From: Cudoniella acicularis
Lineage: Eukaryota > Ascomycota > Leotiomycetes > Helotiales > Helotiaceae
Assembly: GCA_013054445.1 (NCBI GenBank)
Contig: JAAMPI010000223.1
Span: 1 to 50,256, forward strand
DNA length: 50,256 nt
Direction: 5' to 3'
Positions 12,340 through 23,040 of the stretch are shown in pieces. The position numbers were made by a program, and so were the translations under genes. Below the pieces are notes generated by a model. It saw nothing but the letters and a program-made list of their open reading frames with translations. It had not been told where the DNA came from and made no database searches. How positions within the stretch are numbered: the stretch's first letter is position 1; each line of letters starts with the position of its first letter.

Positions 12340-13372
12340 ATGCAATACACCACCGCTATTCTTTGTGCAGCTTTCGCTGTCACAAGTGTCTTCTCTCATG
12401 GTGTAGTTACCGAAGTTAAGGGCGCTAATGGTAAGTGCTCATTCTTTTTACCCTCAACACTTCAGCTGATACATTACTAGGTGTAACCATGCCCGGTCTC
12501 ACTGTTGTCGACGGAACCCCTTGAGATTGCCCATCCGCAGGCTGCGGCGCACAAGACGACACTGCCATCATCCGTGACAACGAGCTCGGAATAAGCAAAG
12601 CATCCGCTCTCGGTCGAACCAAAGCTGATGGACCTGTCACCGCAACACAAATAATAGCCGTCTTCATGGACGGAGCGGGTAATAAGTCATACCCTTCCAA
12701 GCCACCCATTCTTCTAAAATCTAATGAGACAAACAGGCAATAAGACCGCCTGCGATATCCACGAAGCCAATTCCCTCTACCGTCGCCAACTCTTCGGCGG
12801 AGGAGCAAAAGCCGCAGGCTCAGTCAAAGCCCCAGCCGGCACCTCCGAAACAAGCGTGGCAGCATGCGTAGGTGCCGGCGCTTCATCTAGTCTCCCTACC
12901 ACCAGCGATTTCGGTGAAATCCACATGACTCTTCACCAGATCAACCAAGATGGTGCTAGACCTTTCACCGCCATGGTTGATGGGACTTCTGGTGGAACGG
13001 ATCCTGCTGCGTTCAAGAACGCACAGGTTACGCAGAATATACCTGGGATTGTGGCGGGGGTTTCTGCTACTACGACGACGAATTTCCAAGTCAAGATTCA
13101 GATGCCTACCGGTATAACTTGTGGTGGCACGGTTGGGGCGGCGACGAATGTTTGTGTCGCGAAGTTGCAGAATAAGACACCGGCTAGTATAGTTTTTTTT
13201 TTCCTTTTATTTCTTCGATCGAGAGATTCAGTAAATTAATGAGTGAATAGGTCCGTTTAGTGGTGCTGCAGCTTTCAGTCAATCAAATGCTGCCAAGAAG
13301 CATGCTATTGAGTATAATCTTGCCAAGAGACGGATGGCGAGGGCTTTGGCTAAGAAGCAGGAGACTAAGTAA
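12340..13372 (+). pseudogene. Mas/gEgh16-type secreted surface protein with one in-frame stop
   Basis: Four exons (12340-12430, 12481-12678, 12737-13186, 13251-13372) join in frame to 287 codons. The introns of 50, 58 and 64 bp all have GT..AG ends. Residues 1-20 form a signal peptide (MQYTTAILCAAFAVTSVFSH). The body has GVTMPGLTVVDGTP, a Cys-containing DCPSAGCGAQDD segment, and a Gly/Ala-rich core with GEIHMTLHQINQDGA and PFTAMVD, as in the Egh16/Mas family of secreted proteins linked to infection structures in plant pathogens. The C-terminus is basic (AKRRMARALAKK). Codon 45 is TGA (12522-12524), directly after GTP and before the conserved DCP. Family members usually have Arg there, so CGA-to-TGA by C-to-T is the simplest reading. 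Everything after it is open, so the break is recent, or a sequencing error. Confidence 0.8.
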
Positions 13373-14315
13373 GGTTCAAGTGCCATAGATTGGTGGATTT
13401 GACGAGAACCAAGAGGTGAGAGCGGTATATGCTTCGTTAGCGATATGGGAATGAATGTACATTCATTTGGCCAGTTTGTTTGAGACTTTTATCGATTTAA
13501 ATTATTATTCCTGATCCTTTAGCTTGCTATAGCTGTGGTTCTTGCGGTTTATATTAATGCGATTCTTCGTGTTTTCTGGTTGTCAAGAGCCATTCCCCAC
13601 TACTCCAGGAACCCCTTTTTGATAAGCGATTACTGCCAGAGACAAGGCTTCTAGATAAATGCAGCCGAAGATTGGGTTTTATTGTGGTTCGCGGAATTTG
13701 AAAAATGTTGTTTGATGACAGCCATTAAAGAATGGAGATACTTCTGAATTTGCTTTCCGTTTCCAGGAAATAAAGTCTTGGGGGTCCACAGCCCATTCCT
13801 ATTGATCATAAAGAGTCCGCGAAGTTTCAAAATCTCCCACATTGCGTTTGCTGCATGGAAACCCTCTCTTTTCTGCTTCTTATAATTTTATATTCCGGTC
13901 GTACTTGGAGTTGAACTTTTTTTTTCTTTCGACATTCCACTAACTGCAGGGAACCAACTAGGGAATCAAGCTAACGATTAGGTAAGAACTGCATCAACAT
14001 GAAGTTATTCCCCACGAATGATACGTTCAGCACTAAAAACAAGTTTCAAAAACATCTAAATTTCTTTGTCCAAAAAATTGTGCGCAAAGAACACTGTCGT
14101 CATCAAAAACACAAGGCTGACCGACGATCGCTTTCAACGTATGCATCATGCAAGGCTGACTCCACAATAAAACCTGCTAGCATTCCACACCACATCGTTC
14201 CTTCCCCATCTCCATCTTGGCTTCAACCTTTATTCCAACAACAACTCTCACCACCATCAAGTCGATAATCACTGCATACAACAGATAAAGAAAAATACAG
14301 CCAACGCATCCAACT
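13373..14315. other. Intergenic
   Basis: This 943-bp gap lies between the Mas-like gene and the GH5 gene. It contains a T-run near 13918-13926 and short open frames (13999-14268 +, 13651-13842 -) without recognisable features. It probably holds the 3' UTR of the first gene and the promoter of the second. Confidence 0.5.
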
Positions 14316-16135
14316 ATGAAAAAATTCTTCAACAAAGCGAAATCCTCCTTCCCTTCTTCTTCTTCTTCTTCTTCCCATCAGCCTCAAACCGACGACAGCC
14401 CAACTCAACCACAAAACCAATCGTATGAAATCGGACCACCAACACCAAATGATATCTTCAGATACAGATACCACCTAGGCACGAACCTCGGCTCTGTTTT
14501 CGTACTCGAGAAATGGCTTTCTCCAAGCATGTTTCTGCCTTCAAAAGGTGATTCAGAACTCGATGCCGTGACTGCGTCTGTGAATGAGAAGGGGGTTGAG
14601 GAGACGAGGAAAGTGTGGGAACAGCATTGGCGGAGTGCGGTTTCTGATGAGGATTTTGGTTGGTTGGTTGGGACGGCGAGGTGTACGAGTATTAGGTTGC
14701 CGGTTGGGTGGTGGATGATGGGTGGGGAGTTTATCGGTGGGAGTGTGTGGGAGAAGGTTGGGGTGTTTATGGCGGAGCTTGGGTGAGTTTTGCCGTATTT
14801 TTTTTTTAAGATTTTAAGACGGGGAAGAATTGCTTGATAGATGAGGAATTTTGCCGTTTGTGAGATGGGAGTTATCCCCACTCAATTCCGAAAGCAAGAA
14901 TGAAACAAAGGCTGATCTTTCATAGCAAGCTGTGAGAGATTTCGTTGAAAGAGCGAGAAGCTTCGGCATCGGCGTGCTGATCGATCTTCACGGCTTACCC
15001 GGAGGAGCAAATAGCGAAGCCCACTCTGGAACATGCAGCGGGAAAACAGAGCTCTGGGGTAAAAAGAACCATCTCACCCTCGCCAAAAAGGTATTGCATT
15101 TCATCGCGCAAGAAGTTCGAAATGGGATGGATGGAGTAACTGGAATTCAAGTTGTCAACGAAGCTTGCTATGATGCGAAGGGCATGTACGACTTCTATGA
15201 ACAGGTCATCGATATTATTGGGGAAGTTGATGAGAGTATTCCGATATATGTCAGTGATGGATGGGATTTGGGACGTGCATTGGACTGGAGCACGGGAAGA
15301 AGTCCATTTAAAGGTGGGAAGAAGAACCCAATTGTGATTGATACGCATAAGTATTATACTTTCAGTGAGAAGGACAGGAATCAGAGTCCACAGGAAATCA
15401 TTGGGAGGATCGGTTCGGAATTATGCGAGCTTGATGGAAAAGATGGGAGTTTGAGTGATAGAGGCGAGGCAGAGATTATTATTGGCGAATGGTAATTCCC
15501 CCACATCCTTTTCCCTTTTTGGCAACTGGAAACTGACCGTATTCAGGAGTTGTGTCCTGGATGGCCGGACTTGGGGTCGCGTCCAGCCTCAAGAAAAAGA
15601 CGGGCTGGTTAGACAATTTGGCCAAATACAGAGTCAAAAATGGTCCCAGAGAACCGGAGGATCTTTCTTCTGGACTTACAAAATGGACTGGATGGATGGC
15701 GGAGAATGGGGATTCGCAGAACAAATCAAAAAAGGCAACATTTTCATTCCTCCCTTCCTCCTTTTCTCAGCAGACGATGTCGGAAACCGGTTACAAGCCG
15801 CTCAAGATAGAAGAGAAGAACTGTTTACTACAGCACAAGGATCTCACGAGGATTATTGGAATCGCACATGCCCTGGAAAACACTTTGAGCATGGGCTGTT
15901 TGGTGAAGGCTGGAAGTTGGGATTTTCTGATGCGACGGTTTTCTTTGGCATGAGGGTTAATAAGAGGTTGGGAGATAGGGGTGCCGGTGATGGAGGTGAT
16001 AAGATTGGTTGTCTTGAGATTTGGGTGAAGAAAAGGATTTTGGAATCTGGTCAGAGAGGAGAGTTTAAGTGGGAATGGGAACAAGGGTTCAGGGCTGGCG
16101 TTAAGGCGTTTGAGGGTGTTGTTGGGATTCAGTGA
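14316..16135 (+). CDS. GH5 family glycoside hydrolase (exo-beta-1,3-glucanase-like); exon 1/2 junction unresolved
   Basis: Exon 1 is 14316 to about 14782, exon 2 about 14926-15491 and exon 3 15547-16135. Intron 2 (15492-15546, 55 bp) is clean. Motifs are typical of fungal GH5: YHLGTNLGSVFVLEKWL, then CTSIRLPVGWWM, then GVLIDLHGLPGGANSEAHSG. The acid/base Glu is in QVVNEACYD and the nucleophile Glu in IIIGEWS. The enzyme probably cleaves beta-glucan. There is no signal peptide; the N-terminus is Ser/Gln-rich (SSFPSSSSSSSHQPQ), so it may be intracellular. The obvious donor GTGAGT at 14783 ends exon 1 in phase 2. Upstream of AVRDFVERA, the exon 2 frame runs into TAG 14923-14925 in phase 0, so the canonical sites do not join in frame. 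A micro-exon, a frameshift or a Trp-to-stop change could explain it. If broken, this is a young pseudogene. Confidence 0.8.
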
Positions 16136-16153
16136 TGGTGAAGGTGATGGAGA

Positions 16154-17420
16154 GTGAAAACATTCAAGTGTTATCTATTTATCCAGGTAGATAAATTCGT
16201 TGACAAGTACACCAACCACAATTCTAGTGAGATGAGATTCAGAGTGGTAGCAATCCCGAAAGAAATAGACATTAGTAACTACGAAATCCCCAAATCTCTC
16301 ATGTCCAAAAAAGAATTCGACAACTCTCAGGAATGAGACTCTACAACTCTTTCCACTGGCTCTTCGCTTCAAATGTTCGGCAGCAAAAACACTACTAAGA
16401 CCTTTCTCGACGAGTTTCGAATATATAACTACCACTTACGAAAAACCTGCGATTTTAACCCACAGGAAGGAATCATCGTGCAATACATGACCTACTCTCC
16501 TCTCTCTCTCAGTCCATTCACCAATATCCAGCCTCTGGACAGCTCACTCGCACCTCCGAGAAGACAAAAAATTCCTCCAGCTGGTTTCATATCCCGTCCC
16601 ACCAAGCTTACTTCCGAACGGGGAAGCGAGAGATTTTGATTATTTCCTAGGCATGTCAGCGATGAGGGAAGCGTCAAAGACTAAGTTGTTTATTGTATTT
16701 CGAGGCGAACTCGAGTTAAGTGAGAAATTTTCTATTCCTTCATTCGGGTTCGGTTCCGGAAGTGCTGGGGTTATTCGAGGAATAGTGGCAAATAGTACAG
16801 GAAACTACCCAAAGTCTTTTACTAGCAATGACTTCCCAGATGTTTGCCTTCACTTGATGAAGTGCCCTACATGGTAGTTAGTGGTGGCGGTCTTAGCGAA
16901 GACGTTATCTTTAGTAAGGCGGGTACTGGGAAACATACTCTTTCAAAAATGGGGCGTGGTCTATTTGTTGTCGTCTCAAGTGGTATGCTTACAGCAACAG
17001 ACCACGGCAGCGACATCCTCGAGAATAATCAGACCGTCTCTATGGTTTCAAGTTATCATTGATCTATAAACAACCCGGTTATAGATCGCTACAGCGAGGA
17101 GCAGTTCCCAGAACCTAAGTTTGCCCCGGCCGGATCATTGAATATCAATTATCAGCCATCTCTTGCGCTTCTTGGAAGGGTCAGATGGGATGATGAAGTT
17201 TTGCAGGATGGATAGAGTACATTATGGCAAAATGATTTGGCCGCCAATTGACTTCTTGGAACAAGGCTGCTACTATGGCAGTCGAGGAAGCATGACAAAA
17301 AATCTGGGAAGTTAAGCAGAAACCCTATCCAAAGGGATTATATTTCAAGGCAAAAGGATTGTCAGACTCTGTTTCGGCGGAAAAGGTTGATTCGCTTGTT
17401 TATGGATTTGAATAAATGTC
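16154..17420 (+). pseudogene. Decayed unrecognised gene
   Basis: Several coherent but interrupted segments run along the plus strand. One frame covers 16154-16639 and is broken only by TGA 16334-16336. A second frame covers 16844-17213, includes FSKAGTGKHTLSKMG and PEPKFAPAGSLNINY, and is broken by TGA 17060-17062 before stopping near 17212. A third covers 17275-17415 with a TGA at 17293-17301 and ends in VDSLVYGFE. A further open piece (16653-16874) lies in between. I do not recognise the family. Three TGAs interrupting otherwise open frames suggest CGA-to-TGA changes, as in the Mas-like gene upstream. Frame changes between segments could be former introns or indels. It is transcribed in the same direction as the GH5 gene. 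Confidence 0.5.
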
Positions 17421-17649
17421 TACAGAAAGTAGAAATCATACTTGGCGTATGGGATCTTTCAGGATGAATTCTTTTTTATAATAACCAAAGTTACTATTTG
17501 TAACAACTCCTTCCGTGCTTTTTAGTTGAACTTATCAAAAAGTGTTGGCTCATTTGTATTATGAAGAGTCTATTCGACTCTATCACAACATTTTTTCAAG
17601 ATGAAATCCTTCGAAAGACGAGGTTGTCCTTCTCCTGTTTCCTTTGGTT

Positions 17650-17672
17650 TATATATATATATATATATATAT
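17650..17672. repeat. (TA)n microsatellite at island boundary
   Basis: This is a pure TA run of about 23 bases followed by ATTAATTAAGG. It marks the place where composition changes from ordinary flank to strongly TpA-rich sequence. Confidence 0.8.
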
Positions 17673-18685
17673 TAATTAAGGCTATATAGCGCTTAAATAG
17701 CGCTAGTTCTCTTAGAGGAAAGATAAAATATAGTTTACTAAAAAAAAAAAAAAAGTGCCTATCTAGAACTAATTATAGCTCTAGAAAGGGGAGCCCGTTC
17801 TAACACCGCTATAAGAGTTCTATTTTAAGACAAGATTATCTATAGTTATTATAAATTTTTATAAAACAGGACTTAACAGTCAAGTATTAAACTCGTCATA
17901 TCCGCCGTTATTCTTACGACTATCTTAAAATCAACTCCTATTAAAAACAATATAAATAAACAATTAGCTAGACCTATAAACTAAAACTAGAAAAGACAGA
18001 CATTTTATCGACTTATTATAAAATATACTTTTAGAATATCATTAACACTACTATTGTCCTTACTACTGTCACTCTAGTACGACTATAGACACCGGGCCAA
18101 GTCTACCGATCTCTTATTCTAGAAAGTCGACAAGATATTTAGAGACCCTTACCGTACGACGACTTTAACAATAACTAGAATTGTCTAGGACAGCTATCTC
18201 TATACTGTCTAGTTAGTAGTCTCTGTTTACTAGACATTGACTCGTAAGGCCAAGCCGAATTCTAGTGCTTCTAAGCAAGAGCTTTTAGTATTTAAGAATT
18301 TATAAGCATTTATATAGAGGTACTAAAATCAATAATAGAGTGCGCTAGTTATAGGGACGGGAGGAGTAAGAAAAGATACGGAGAGTTAGAATGCCTTACG
18401 TAGATAAATTATTTTTCTTGTTCTTGTTACGTCATATTCGGCTGGCTCATCTGCCACCATAGTAGACTATCAATTATATCGAGATGAATCAAACATGAAC
18501 CCCCTGTCTTATTCACGGCCTAGTAAAGTAGATCTCATTTGAGCCTCCTACTGTAGTCTATAGCCTTATAGGTAATTAGAAGGCTAGGACGTGAGTTCAT
18601 TCGTAATTTTGCGGAGGTAGCTGCATGACGGGAATGATTGGCGCCACGCGCATCAGTACAGGTACAGGTCCCAGCTCCATAGTAT
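17673..18685. other. Heavily mutated AT-rich sequence, no legible gene
   Basis: About 1 kb with very high TpA, low CpA/TpG and many stops in all frames. It includes an A-run at 17740-17754. No family could be recognised on either strand. It has the same composition as the gene relics further on, so it is probably decayed coding or transposon DNA. Confidence 0.5.
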
Positions 18686-18776
18686 AGGGTGTAGAGCTAG
18701 GGTGTAGAGCCAGGGTGTAGAGCCAGGGTGTAGAGCCAGGGTGCAGAGCCAGGGTGCAGAGACTGGGTGTAGAGTC
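18686..18776 (+). repeat. 13-bp minisatellite, locus A (7 units)
   Basis: Seven adjacent 13-bp units, mostly AGGGTGTAGAGCC with variants AGGGTGCAGAGCC, AGGGTGCAGAGAC and TGGGTGTAGAGTC. The 91 bp divide exactly by 13. The same unit recurs at 22.4, 24.4, 28.0, 38.3 and 43.6 kb. Confidence 0.95.
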
Positions 18777-19429
18777 TTTTAAAGGAGGGTAAGCACAGAT
18801 CAGCGCCGATGCTAGGATTCGTCAACTATCTCCACTTTTANAGAGATCNAAGCTANAGTTACTAACTTCGCTTAGACTGTTTTCCNAAAATCTTATTTGC
18901 CTTTANTAAGATACGAGAAGTAACGTCTGTCCNTATATCGCGAGAAACCNTATNTGCCGAGAAAAATAATAAGTGCCCTGTCGTCAAGCTTNTNCTATAG
19001 TCAAAACTCACTAATNACCTTTATTCGAGCCTTAGNGTTCTATAGNAATACTNGGAAGTCATTATTACCCTATGCCTATATNAATGACGATNGNATTTTN
19101 NAGTTATGTTTTTTTANTTTTTTTTTTTAAAAATTAAATNCCTATCTNCCNTNAAGAAATATANTATAATTAAATAGTAATCTNANAAATATTAATANTA
19201 TAAGAACCTTNAGCCTNGTNATTATATATACCTACGCGGATAGAACGAAGAAATAAGAGTGCGNAGATAGCCCCGGNNGCTTTAATCTCGTAAAGCAATT
19301 TTTTTTTAAGCTAGGTCNTAAAGCCTGATCTGTTTATNAAACGAAGCCGACGCTAGTAGCTTGCCGTCTANAGAGAATNCTAGGCAGTGAACTCNNACCN
19401 AGCTCCNNTNAAGCTNGAATNTNTANCAC

Positions 19430-20090
19430 GCTTGTCTTATATCNTATAGCCTGATTGTCNTAGAGTNTAAAGCCGATNCTATTATTTTTCCGTCTTATNA
19501 GAAGGCNAAAGNAATAATCGTATCCTTATNGCCAGGATNATCGTCTATATATCCCGAGACNATTTCCNANAGCTTNAGNATTCTATTNTCGTATCTATAC
19601 GCCAGAAGACTCCTATTTNGCGAAAAGGCGAGTGCTNTNANATCAGGCCAGCCGTCGAGCACCTNGTGGTGCCTCTTNCTACGAGGTNTAACGGNAAGGG
19701 GTTNGCCTACTTCGAGTGTCTTACTCACTGCCCCNTATAGCTTGACTCTCCCGTCCCCTNAACATNAGGCTCGTGCCGTACCGTCTNGCGAGAAAGCAAC
19801 CGGACCAGAATAACCTACAAGTTCNTATACTNTTCNATNATCAANATTCTATAGCCGGAGCGTNTAGTCGTCGTCTNAAGCCGACATCAGTAGCTTGCTG
19901 TTTNGTNAAAATGTTACCNAATCGACGGGTTTATCGTGACNATTAAGTGTTTNCTATAATNCTCNNTTNGCATNCNAAAGCCTGATTGTCCTATTGTCTN
20001 AAGCCGATANAAATAATATTCCGTCCGATAAGAAAGNAGCGGAATTNACCCGAANCGAGCNANAGTCAAAGNCGTNTATAACTCTAAGNA
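19430..20090 (-). pseudogene. WD40 beta-propeller relic
   Basis: On the minus strand, recurring units about 42 codons apart read like WD40 blades. Examples with x for codons containing N or a stop are ALAFSxNRSLLA, VAFSxDGTARA, NSKLLMSAxDDD and FLSDGILFxSAxDN, each followed by a short TLRL or TIRL strand. Such repeats fold as propellers for protein binding. In fungi they are often the C-terminal sensor of NACHT/NLR proteins, but I cannot read a NACHT domain here. Stops occur where the blade-ending Trp is expected (TAG for TGG). The ends are approximate. It is certainly non-functional as given. Confidence 0.7.
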
Positions 20091-20519
20091 TGATCTGGTT
20101 TCCGTNAGTGGCGTTTANAAGATNTTTAGAATAGTATAGGATAAGAGAGACGCACCTCTAGATCCCNAGGTAGGAATTNGTCTTAAATATATAGGNAGNA
20201 ACTACGGCAAATTATTGATTNATAGNAGATTAAGGCGGTGACGATTATTTATNAGCTATACCTTACTNACCCGCGTNGCGACCTTATATAAATTTANATN
20301 NNANAGGCGGATAGCGATTTCTAGTATAGTTNTANGAGGGTTTTAGAGTGTTTAAGAGTNGTCGCGGAATACGACTCTAACGTATAANGAGATATTAATA
20401 TATATANATATTTTTAGACAGGTNGAAATNAAGTAGAGAGAGCTATATATAAAGGTNAATTNCGAAAGTTNANTAGATTTCTANTTAAGAGAGTCTATAT
20501 ATCGGNCTTNAGAGTTGAT

Positions 20520-21260
20520 ACGATAANATCTAAAAACCTANTAGCTTAATCNANTAAGAGAGCTNACTAAAAATNCGATACCGATAAAAAGAATAAGGTT
20601 TTCGTACTTCGCCGCTNTATAAACATTCTTCGCNAAAATACNACTNANAGGCCCTCTAACNAGGTTCCNTATCCCCCGCTNGAATTCAAATATNCTATAT
20701 AGCCACAACCCTANANCAGGCTTATNNGTCAATACTATAACGAANCGGNAATATAANACACTATAACCACNAGNAAAAAGCCTATATAACAAGCAAAATA
20801 TAAGTAAAGAAGTAAAACTTTTNNTAGAGTANNAGGTATAGAGAACGANAGCGTAGGAGTAGAGCGTTAAGCCGATNATAGNAGCNATTGGCTTAAAACG
20901 NTCCGAGAGGTAGCCTATNCCAATTTGGCCAATTATTTNGGAAACGTTAAGAAGGGAGAGTANNAGAGTTCCTTGNCTAGACGAGAGACNAATCGTAGAT
21001 ATATAGGCTATANTATNTTANTGTTTCTGATATAAGGNNATTCTNGTNTAACTTANATNGTAGGTAGATGCCTGGTAAGAAGAATACTAGCCCTTNAAAN
21101 ATATTCGACTATATAACTNCGAAGAAAANNGGTTCTTTAAANATNACGGGATTNAGTTTATTCTCGGTATTAGTTCTAGCTTNGTATAAAAGACGACNAC
21201 GAAGGAGNGGAAGTGTCGGCCCGACGAGTATAAACTAAATTAAGAACANTATTAATATTT
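20520..21260 (-). pseudogene. MFS transporter relic (monocarboxylate-transporter type)
   Basis: The minus strand reads, in order, LVFFLPGIYL, then LNVSxIIGQIGxGYLSxRF (motif-A-like loop after a TM helix), then a hydrophobic stretch with RLFxxGYSVLY. GLWLYxIFEFxRGI, VRGPxSxI and KYENLILFIGIxFL follow. This order matches the C-terminal half of fungal MFS proteins related to monocarboxylate permeases. Many codons contain N and several are stops. The N-terminal half was not legible. Boundaries are approximate. Confidence 0.65.
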
Positions 21261-21390
21261 CCCCNTATNTANCGGGTTAAGATATATATAANANNAACTN
21301 NATATNCTCTTAATGTCGTNGNATACCTATATTGTNTTAGNATNTTCTTAATTAAAAATAGTAGCCNAAGNCNANAAATCCNAGNAGAAC

Positions 21391-22441
21391 CAAATCTNTA
21401 TATAAATTAGATAAAATTAGAAAAACCAAAGTAGAACTTATAAAATGCTATAAGCTAGTCCTCGCCGTTTAACAAACCATTCATTTAACATATTTAAGAG
21501 TGGGTAGTATATAGTTAAGAAGCCGAAGCCGTAGAGAAATCCTTATGCAATCATCAAATGCCATACCTCCGTAGCAAAGCTACTAGCAACTAATACAAGA
21601 GTGTAGACTAACCATCTACCCTATATCATATATCGTTAGTACATAGGATACTTAATAGTAAAGAAAGCAATCAAAGGCGTGCCAAGATATGATATTGCCT
21701 ATTAAGCAAAATGTTAGCTACTTGGTAAAAAGATTTACATATTATAAAGAAGGAAGGATAGGAACATACAGTAGTCAAAGTCCTAACCAACGAAAGATAT
21801 TGACTATTAGTAAAGATATTATTATTTTAGTAATATGATTAGAAGACTCTAAAGGCTAACGGGAAACCTATTAATATTAGTTAAGCAATTAAGATATAGA
21901 AAGTAATATTTACCCTACATCAAGCCTTCGATCATAAAGGCTCCTAGTATAAAAGCCTATGCTTGTCGACCACCATCAACTGATAGAAGTATGACATCTT
22001 TATCGATGTTTTTAACATAGTCTATAGAGTTTTCCGAATGCTCTCGTGAACTGTCGCCATTGATGATATCGAAAATATTATACGGTTTTGAAGTTTTTCC
22101 GAGCTCAGACATTTTTTTGAGGTGCTGAAGTAGGCAGAGAGGAAATCAATGAAGTTATAAACTCGAAAAATGAGTAATAGGTATAGAGTATTAGGAGAAA
22201 TTGATTTGACATTTGAGGTTTTTTATACTATATCCTAGCCAATAAACAGATGATGAGGCTCTTCGATAGTGACCATCGACTAGAGACTAGACCGGAGGGT
22301 AGAGATAGAGGCAATGTGTCAGCTTACCTCGCATGCTCCTGCCTTAACTTGTAACAGCGTCATTCCAGCACATCTTTCGTGCCATAAACTGCAATCTAAT
22401 CAGTCGATGTAAATATGACCGGGGGCAGTGACCGCCAGAAA
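21391..22441. other. AT-rich sequence without legible gene
   Basis: No coherent frame was found on either strand. CpA is more frequent here than in the strongly mutated blocks, for example around 21960-22080. Confidence 0.4.
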
Positions 22442-22589
22442 CGGGTGTAAAGATTGGGTGAAGAGATCGTGCAGAAATAAGGTGTAGAGACAGGGTGCAG
22501 AGACAGGGTGCAGAGACAGGGTATACAAACAGGGTGCAGAAACAGGGTGCAGAAACAGGGTGCAGAAACAGGGTGTAGAACAAGGTGCA
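22442..22589 (+). repeat. 13-bp minisatellite, locus B (about 11 units)
   Basis: Imperfect 13-bp units run from CGGGTGTAAAGAT through AGGGTGCAGAGAC and AGGGTGCAGAAAC to AGGGTGTAGAAC. One unit is corrupted (AGGGTATACAAAC) and the first third is more degenerate. Apparent open frames on the minus strand, rich in Leu-His-Pro-Val-Ser, are an artefact of this repeat. Confidence 0.95.
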
Positions 22590-23040
22590 ACTTAAGATAT
22601 GTATAAGATTTCATCGCCTCTAACCCTTTCCTAAATGAACTAGTTTCTAATTGAAGTCAACAATGGCTGTCAAAAACCGCGAACAAATTTAAGCCGCAAA
22701 ATTTAAACTCTCCTAACAGCAACCGCGCATAGGGCAAGGATTGCTGCTTAGACCGTTCTAAACTGTATAGATAAAATTGATGGAAGACTGCATCCTATGA
22801 ATACTGTGCTTGAACATTCGATTACTGCTTTTAAGATTGTAAACCGAATAATCAGTCCAACGATTTCAATGACACGTGTAAGTAACAAAACCCGGAGAAT
22901 GGGCGATTACGGACCTTTAGAGCCTCCCTCCCAAACTAAGTATGGCTATGACTTTGTGGCTTCCTGGATGAAATCCGAATAGAGGGTACTAAAATTTCTG
23001 CTGTTCAGGTCGAAGAGCGCGGGATAGGATATAGCTAGAG
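22590..23040. other. Upstream of the FSH1 relic
   Basis: This stretch contains a 61-codon open frame (22797-22982, +) of unclear meaning. It could include a 5' exon of the hydrolase relic that follows (an ATG at 22869 opens a frame), but I see no family motif. Confidence 0.35.

Larger units (their letters stand above)
18841..21390. other. Stretch with well over 100 scattered N bases
   Basis: Single Ns (occasionally two together) are scattered through about 2.5 kb and are almost absent elsewhere (isolated ones near 34552, 35092 and 43261). Most Ns that I checked follow a T or precede an A, the position expected for C/T or G/A ambiguity at RIP sites. They look like two-base ambiguity codes turned into N. 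Confidence 0.85.

Noticed and set aside
18686..18776. Minisatellite as telomeric or subtelomeric repeat because of AGGG
   Set aside because: The unit is 13 bp without TTAGGG, arrays are short and internal, and one is inverted.
18841..21390. N positions as ordinary low-quality sequence
   Set aside because: Their preference for RIP-type contexts and the consensus-restoring C in WD40 codons argue for base ambiguity instead.
22344..22614. Minus-strand ORFs of 79 and 72 codons rich in Leu, His, Pro and Cys
   Set aside because: They are translations of the 13-bp minisatellite; 13 is not a multiple of 3, so all frames stay open and look patterned.
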